Shown one piece after another: positions 35,701-44,700 of a DNA stretch of 64,000 bases. Positions within the stretch are counted from its first letter, which is position 1. Every line of letters begins with the position of its first letter. Made by a program: the position numbers and the translations under genes. Source of the DNA: Trissonchulus latispiculum (lineage: Eukaryota; Nematoda; Enoplea; Enoplida; Ironidae); contig JASAND010015711.1 in assembly GCA_030248195.1 (NCBI GenBank), positions 52,987-116,986 of the forward strand, given 5' to 3'. The notes below the pieces were generated by a model. It saw only the letters and a list, made by a program, of their open reading frames with translations. It did no database searches and was not told the DNA's origin.

Positions 35701-38700
35701 GGAGATCCTGTTGCAGCTAAGCTAAATACTCGCCCTGGTTGCGATGTGACTTTGCAAACACGTTATTTCTGTTACAAAAGCAATGAAGCTAGCTGTCTTT
35801 TCAAAACTTGATTGTATTCGTTTTTGTCATTTTAATAGACTGCTTGTTTTGAACATGCAAACATCAAGCAAACATCTCATTTTGATTGCCAAAATCAGCT
35901 ATTACTGGCCATCTCGTCATGGAAATTGCAGATAATTACATACAAGCAATTTCATTTTTATAGAAAATTTATAACTGAGTGATGGAATAATCTTATTTTT
36001 AGCATTCAAGCTGTTGTCGTGAAGCAACATTTTAGCTCAATTACAAATAAACAATTTCTTTACATGCTTCTAGGAGGTTCTGCAAAAGATGCTATAATCA
36101 ATGTTTTCTGTTTAGAATGGGAGTCACAAAAATATTCTTGGTTTTATCGATTCAAGTTTGCTACAGCAGTTGTTTTCCAGTTTTATCAGAAATTAATTCC
36201 GATAATCCTCCACAGCACGATCGATTGGAATTCATTGAACTATAGTTTATTTGTTCTCAAGATGGTATATATACTGTGCTAAATTTTGACGGGCTGAAAG
36301 TTAATTGTAAAAGGTCTTTCCAAAAGGTAGCCAGAAGTAACATTTTACGCCCGCTTACCGCCCATAACTACTGAAATTTTTCGTGATTTTCTTTACTCCC
36401 GACTTTACTTCTTTCTCCCGACGTCCCTTTTACTAGCAATGTTGTGCAGTCGTCCCAGAAAATAATTCAAGAAAGCCATCAAAGATCACTGCTTGATATG
36501 CTTCCAAACGGAAATAAATTCCCGAACGCTGTCATTCTGCAGCAGCTGTTCGGTCGCGAATCTGCAGCTCTTGAAAATAAACTGAAATTTATTCACAAGC
36601 AGAATGCTATTCCCATTGGAGATGAATTCGTTAACTGATAAAGCCACATGTGGATATGGTTGTTTATGCCAAGAAATCGCCGTATTATCAGTGCAGCATT
36701 TTCGAAACAATTTATCCGAAGTATTCAGAACGTGAATACGTTCTCAGAGATTTTTAAAATATCAATATATTTACTGACTATAGCCTGAATCGCTGTACCG
36801 ACCGGACGTCTGGATTTTTACCGGAATACTTCAAAGTTGGAAAACCGTCGCCTGGTAGTGCAAACGACTGCAGTGGGTCATGTTTATACTGCAGCAATTT
36901 GCGTCAACATTTCCGCCTATGCCAGAATCAACTGCTCAGGTGTGCCGTGCATCTTCTTCGACAAAACAGATGGAAATCGACACAACATTTGCTAATGAAG
37001 AGAGTATTCTTGCAGCGCTCCAGTTGTTTCACGAAAGGAATCGACTTTCATGAGATCTGGACGACACAGTGCAGCTGAAGCTGCTCGGTGTAATCAACAA
37101 GAAGCCTGGAGTCTTCCGAAAGAAACGGGAGAGTCTGAAATGGAGGTTGAAGCTGGAGAAGGTGCTCAAGTTGCTGTTTTAGACGCTGTAGCGGATGAAC
37201 CTGTGCGAAAGAAAATGAAAGCAGGCTGTTCCGTCGCGCGACAGTATAGCGGCTGCTGCTCGATTGGCGGCCACATTTGGATTAGACGTGGACTCGACAG
37301 TAGATGAATGGGTAGCAGCTCTCTCAGCTATTGTACAGTCTCCCGATTTTGAAAGGTTTAAGAAAAGCTCTACTTAATAATTTTACAGTCAGTTTCTTGC
37401 TAACAGCGACGTTCCTTGGCAAAACAACGCGAAACATCTTATTAGGACCTTACTTGTACTTCCTATTGGATCAGCAGATGCAGAAAGATTTTCAGTTCTC
37501 AAGCATATTAAATGTGATCGCAGGTCTCGCTTGGAAAGACAATGCTTAAATATATTGCTGCGTATTAGATTTAACGGTCCACCTCCTAATAAATTCAGAG
37601 CAATATATTTTGCTCGACTTCGGCGGTTTACTAGACCAGGCTAGCTCTCAGGATTTTGAAAAGGGGGGGTCCAAGGTAAAAGGCAACGGGGGTCTGAAGA
37701 ATTGAAGAACTGAAGTCTGAAGTTGAACAATTTTTGCATTTTACCCAAAAACCAGTGTATACATTAAACGTTTCAAGCAAAAAGTGAATTCGGTGCTAAA
37801 ATTTTTTAGAAATAGCTGTTTTTGCCATAAAAATAGCAAAAAATTTTCCATTTTGTCATCCCAAAAAGGGATCTAGTCTAGACCCCTTGAACCCCCCTGG
37901 GTGGGGCCTTGTACTGGACATATTCTGTCGGATTCAAGAGAACAATGCTTTCCACGTTCCAATTTACAAGCAGCTGAAAAAACTTTAGAAGACGACATGG
38001 AATACGTTTTCGAATATGAAGAGACTGGAAAAGAATATTGGAAATCGAGCAATCTTTTTACTCTAATGAGTGATTCATTCATTTAGCTTGCAAGTCAAAA
38101 GTCTAGAGGATTTTTACTTTACTACGCTTTACACCATAAGCGCTTATATATTTTATAAAGCATACAAAATGTAACCAAACAAAGTTTAAGTGTTCAATTA
38201 ACAAATCTTGTACTCAAAGCATGGTAGAGGCTTTTGCCTCTAGCACAAAAAATGATTATTTAGCTGATAATGTATGTAATAAACGGATAAAATCACTGCT
38301 GATTAATTGTTGTTGTTGTTGTTCTTTCCAGGCTCGTCAGCTGAAAAGCTATATGAGGGCACTTCGGCATGCAGTAGTCCAAGCTGCTGATTATTCACCA
38401 GAGCCAGCACTGCAGCTCTCGACTAGGTGAATGGTAGTTTGAAAATTCTGGAGGGGGGATGAGGGACCCCTCTGGGGGGTGAGGTTGGGGTCTGGGGGGT
38501 GTGAAACCCGCCCCTCAAACCCACCCAAGCACATGTCTGCTGCTGATAATGTGGATGGAGGAGCAATGGAATTAATAAGAGAAGATGATTTACATGCAAC
38601 TGACCAAACCACTTTCTTCCTATGCACAAGGAGTTGAATTGGTTGTATACGGAGAATTTGATAATTTGAATTCTATTGATTACAACAGAACACCCTTCTT

Positions 38701-41700
38701 TGATTACTCAGTATGAATACTATTGAACCATTGGAAACTATTCAAAGGGATAAATATATACCTAAGGAAATTTTTATGGGCGTGTTCCCTTGAGATCAAT
38801 TACCGTCTGTGACTCATCGACCAGCATGTTTTATTGTTAACACTGATCCATCAACTTTACCAGGGGAACATTGGGTTGCAATGTATTTTACTGTTTCGTA
38901 GAATACTTTGATGGTTATGGCTTAGATCCTATTCAGGAATGTAACCGATTTAAACCGCAAATTTTAAATAGTTGCAAGATTTTGATACTAATGTATGTGG
39001 TAAATATTGTGTTTACTTTTTGTATAAACGTGTGCGTGGGTGTGCTTTCGGGGAAATTGCAGACTATTAAAGGAAAAAAGGAGAGAAAAATGTCTCCGTT
39101 GTCAAACGTTTCGTTGACAAACTACGTGCCGTTAGACAAACTCACATTGGGCAATCATGCAGATGCAGATTGTAAACGCTGTTAAAGGGTAAATTTGATG
39201 CTCCTCTGGATGTTGGAAATATACCCGGCATTGTTTATAATCCTAGAAGATTTAGTGGAGGAGTGCTTTCACATAATCGTTGCACATTTCTTTTGTTTAC
39301 AACTGGAAGTTTTCTATGCTTGGGAGCAAATAGCATTTCTAAGGGAGAGACCTGTTCTCAACACCTAGCTCATATGATTCAAAGAAACATTGTTTCAATG
39401 TCAACTGCTAACTGTCACATCTTGTATTGTCACATCATAACGGCTTTGTTGTGAATCTCACGGGACTGTAAGAACATCTTAAGGAAAATTGTATCGTTCT
39501 AGTACGTATAGAGTCTGAACTATACAGTGGTCTACTATGAAAACAAAGTGGTGGTACAATTTGAATCATAATGGAAAATTCTTTATTACTGGACTATCTA
39601 ATGAACAATCAATCTATACACTTGCACGCATTGTTGTACTTAAATGTCTATTGTTTAAAAAATAGTTATACTGGAAATGCTGTCACTACAGAGTCTTCTT
39701 CTTCATTGTACACGACTCGAATAGATCTGCAGGGATTTCCATCCTGTGTTCTACCAATGACTATCAAATTTCTTCCATAATATTACAGTATCGAGATAGA
39801 AAACATCTTCTGAAAATTCTTCAGGATCTTTTACACACTCCATAATGTTGCTTTACAGTCTTATCGAATTTGGATGCATATCCGTGCATGGGCGTATCCA
39901 AGAGGGGTTTGGGGGTTGAAACCCCCTTTGGGTTTTTGACCCCCCATATTTTTGATAAAATAGTGCGGAATTTGTAAAATTTCTAAAACTTCTCGCCTGG
40001 GGCGCTTTCTCCATTGCACTGTTTCAAAACTTTTGCGCCTTCGGCGCGTTGCCTAGTCGTTTTTGTGTAGTTTTATAGTATATATTCAAGTTAGGGCATA
40101 TATATAAATGTTTTCGTATATATTATTTTCGATTGATGCGTTGTTTTCCACATTCTTCCTTAATAAACATTTTTACTAAAAACCAGGCTAGCTTTAGGTT
40201 TCTGCAAAGTTCTCTAATGAGATGAAAAACTACATTCACCAAATCTGTCTCTTTCAGGGACAGGAGATTTTTATGTTCGTCTTCGGGTTTTTTCCATCAT
40301 GATGCAAACATTTTTAGCGTTACGTAAATAAAATACGCTGTCAAAAACAAAAATACGCACCTCAGAAACTAAGTAGTTGTTATTTCACGAGTGCTTTAAA
40401 TTAAATTTCCTGAGACAATTCACCGTAGTTTGGGGTCTGGCTTCTTCTGGGGGGCTACCGCACCCCCCCCCAGACCCCCCCGCTTGCCTCTTCGTATTTT
40501 ATATTAATTTTTACACAAATTAATAAGCTATAGTGCTCTAGATTAATTCCCGGGGGGTCTAAATTTTAAAATTTTCTTCAACTTCTGGGGGGCTCCGCCG
40601 ACTTGGTTCTTTAAATCGGGTTCATACGTTTGTCTTCTTGAGTCGCAATTTCCGACGTCAAATAAAATGTTTCCTGGCGCAAATCCTGAAACTAAAAACC
40701 CTGCGGGTACCCCTTTCGCCTCCAACTAAGTTCGTGTCGTGAGAACAAAAAACTTTGATCAAGTCAAAATCTCCCCCTTTTCAAAATCCTGGATATGCTC
40801 CTGTATTCGCGGACTTTGGGATAGTGCTTATTGAACACATGAAACGAAATCTTCTTTCTGCAAGGTTGTTTGAGTAGACATGGGAGGGTTTTTATTGGTA
40901 CAAATTAATAAAAGAGGGAGGCTATATGCTTTATTTAACATAATCTGATTCATAATGTCTGAAAACTAGCTCGGATTCTTTTGGGATCCGTTGGGAACCA
41001 ATTTGATGACAATTCAAACATGAGTACAAATTTTTGGGTCACAAGATTAAATGATCTCCTCAATGGAAAAAGTAAAATATCTATTATCATAAACTATGGA
41101 AAGTCGGATCTACTTACCTTTGGAATGATGGAAGTTGGACATTTTCCAGTAAAAGCAGTTGCACATGTGTTAAGAAAAATGTTAGTATGTACATATCTTG
41201 TATATTACGTTAAAGCATAGTTTGTCTGGCTTTTTCCTAGGCAAAAATTTCTGGGGGGAGAAAGATTTTTAGAAAAATGTCCAAAAATAGCTATTTTTTG
41301 CTACTGAGCTAAAAAATTGACTATTTTTAGCTTAAATTTAAGCTTAAAATAGCTAAAAAATGCTTAAAAATGGGTAAAAATCCGGCGAAGCCGGAAAAAA
41401 TTTTCAAAAATTTCCCTCAAAACCCTATTTTTCCGGGCACTTTAGGGTGAGGGGGGTTCTGGGGGGGGCGATCGTAGTAGGCGACCCAAGTCTGGGGGGG
41501 AACGGATTTCTGGGGTGCCCCCCCTGTAGGAAAAAGCCACGTTTGTTAGTGATCGCTATTGTATACTAGGTTGCTTGATTGAATAAAGTAAAAAAGAAAA
41601 AACGTAACGGTAGCCTCAAGTCTGATGAGTCCTCGTGGCGGGGGTCGAAATGTTATTAGGGTGCTAACAGAACCGGTTTCGGGAACAAGAGGCATCGGAA

Positions 41701-44700
41701 TTCAGCTGCCATTTTGTAATAAGAGTGGGTTTGGGGAACCGGATATTTACACTGGATATGGCTCCGGAATTGTTCCAGAGCCGCCATCTTATACCTACTT
41801 ACCGGTACGTTTAAGAGTGTTTATTGCATAAATGCTAAACACCACTAGGGATGAATCTGGAGGGCAACCCCTTCGTCGCGATTTGGAGGTAAGAAAACGT
41901 AGTCAGCAAAAACAGAAAAAAGGCATGTCAGCAAAGCATATACGTATATTTTCAACGTTTTCACCAAATTTTTGGATAGAAAGAGTTTAAAATGTCGTGC
42001 GATTTTAGCAAAAAATCTTATTTTTCCCTCAACAAGTGTAAATTTTTAAAATTCTGTTTCATTAAAATGAAAAGAATTAAAGATTTGAAGGACGATTTCA
42101 TCCAAAAAGCAAAAAATTCCTTCAACTTCTGTGGGCTCCGTTCGCCAGACCCCCGAATAGTATCGGGTTGTTGTCGTCATTGTTAATGCTCAAAGTCATA
42201 TGACACCAGATATTTGTATAACTTAAGTGGGAATATATACTAGCGGGACAATGTGACATATATATGAAGCAACACATGCCAACAAGGTAAAAATTCAGCC
42301 AAAATTAAGAATATATCCTTAAATCAAAACAAAACAGTATTTCTGCAAAACTTTATTTTTGACACATGACAAGTAAAAATGACCTTCAGAAAATAAAAAC
42401 CACGAAAATTTGATGAAATCCGATTTTGAAAAAAAGCGCTGAGCATTGAATAATTGCATAGTGCAATTACCCGAGACGTAGGCAAGGCTACTGCCGGAGC
42501 AGAAGTGGCTGCGCTACCTTCGCCGCATCAAAACCCGTCGGCTCCATCCACAAAGGTTTCCCCTCATGGACGGTCAACTCCTTGATCGATGTACTGTGAT
42601 ACTGATTTGGCGTTTTTTTAGAGTTTTGAAAGTGGGGGGCTTCCTCCCCCCTAGGGAGGGGGAAGTGGGGGGTTTCCGAAAAGTGGGGGAATCCAAGGTG
42701 TCCAAGTCCAACCCACCCCACCCCCACTAAAAAAATGCCAGCTGATGTACATATACACTTGATGTACTTGATAAGGATAAGGATTGGGGGATGTAGATGG
42801 TACTGATGCAGTACCATTCCTGTTTAATCATAATCGGTTGACTGGTACTAGCTGGCACCAGAAACTTTTGGCTTGATGGAACGCTGTCAAACGAAGTTCA
42901 AAGTTTTAAGGAAAGAGGGCCCTTAGGATCCCCAGTTTCGTGTTTGCGACCGACATATTGCAGAGGGTACCTTCTCCACTCTGGATGGCCTGGTGTCTGA
43001 GTGTTTAGTGTAGCTGTTCTTCTGACCAATATACAATACTTAGGTTAAAATGTTTTAAATAACAATGTTTTAGTAGTCACAACAGAAACAGAGGGTCCTT
43101 TTTCACCCTCCATGCCTGTTTAATGGTAAATTTATGGTTTTATTAATCAAAAATTGTGTTTGCCATATGTGTGCTTTTTAATTTTAGCAGATGACAATCC
43201 ACAACGCACGGATCGAGCTCGTTCAGTATGCACTCTTGAATCGGCTCTGAAGGAAGTGGGCCTCCAGGGCGCCCTTTCGACGCCGGATCTGAGCGCCACG
43301 GTTCGGGACAAACTGATAAGCTCTTCGGCCAAAACCCCTGAGGATTCCGCTGTCTCATCCGTTTCTGGTATTTACTAGATTAATTTTTTATTAGTTTTAT
43401 TGTTTACGTAATGAATTGTGGTTCTGAAAATTTAGACATTACTTATAATAGAATTTTGCTTGGAGAGGTGTGAAATTTGTACTTATGCTCGTTGTTTTGA
43501 GTTGGCATACGATATAATAGACGATATTTTTTCTATATTTTGGATTTCTTTGTATTTAAGGCAACTGTGTTGTTTTAGGAGTCCGACGTTCCTCTCGTCT
43601 CAATTCCACTTTTGGGTCAGACTCTACCATTGATCAGTTAATTTCTGATGGTATGTAAGTTGTGGTAGTGTGATACTGGTCAAGGTTGACGCGGGGGGTC
43701 TGTCCAAGCCCCTCAGCCCCAACCCTAGAAATATGCAACCCGGACATGGTACCAGTACTACCGCCGCAGGGGACAAGGAGTAATGAAAACCTGGCCCATA
43801 CGGTAATCATAAAATTACCGGAAAATTAGTTTTTACACTAGAATTTTAGATTTCCGGGTTCGCCGGAATTGTTTAGTTAAAGTTTTTGATGTTTTGTGAA
43901 AATTGGCTAAAAATTTGTATATAATTTTTTCTAAAAATGAAAATTTTGTTGCTAATTTGAGATGAAAATTAATTCTAATAGAATTAGTATTAATTTTCCG
44001 AAAATTTTTAATTTATTGTTGAGGTACAAGTCTCCTTCAAAAATTTCAGTTAAAACTTCAATTTACAAGTCCCTTCAAAATTTTCCTGGAACAAGCCCCC
44101 TCCCAGAACCGACCCTGTGTTAATATTATGCTATCATTGTTATAGAAAAGGATTTCGTTTGTATGGTTTGAATTTACTACAGTTGCTCTTATTTCTACCA
44201 TTCGCTATTAGAAGGACCTTACGTTTTGTATGATTTTAGAACATACACAAGCATAACGAAACCTTCAAAAACTTATGTCATAATTTTGTGAGCATTGCGT
44301 TGGTTCTGATTTTAGGCGATTTTCTAAGCATAGATGTGATTTTTGCGCTTCTAAATTTTACGAATGAAAAATTCAACCTTGAAACTATATACATAAATCT
44401 TGAAAGAAAGTTTGTGCCAGTTTTGATAATTTTGTGTGAATTAATTTTATTACATGCCAATTAGTTTGATTAAAGGTAGTGAATCTGTGAGCGCTAGCGA
44501 TGAACTGCTATGGAAAGCTGTGGGCGCCTTGGAATATGAGAATGTCTGTCGGGCTATTGCTCAGGGTGCCCAGATAAATTTTCAGAATCCCAGAGCGGTT
44601 GGTCGAACGCCGCTGTTTGAAGCTGTGCGAATCGTAAGTCGAAGATGATTTTCAAGAAGTCTTGTTTTGCCATCCACCCCTGTTTCAAAGTTTTCTTGAT

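Larger units (their letters stand above)
27633..41799. mobile_element. Decayed Polinton/Maverick element in ACAP intron 15
   Basis: Polintons are large self-synthesising DNA transposons with virus-like genes. This copy is bounded by inverted repeats of about 200 bp (27633-27835 and 41597-41799) that begin AGTTGGTATAAAATGG on the left and AGTAGGTATAAGATGG on the right end read inward. Starting with AG is usual for the class. The 6-bp flanks are TGCCAG and TACCGG, differing by two transitions, and fit a worn 6-bp target duplication. The 14.2-kb length lies near the low end of the usual range. Remnants of polymerase B, protease, capsid and RING genes lie inside. No integrase or packaging ATPase could be recognised. 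Younger elements are nested in it. Confidence 0.82.
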
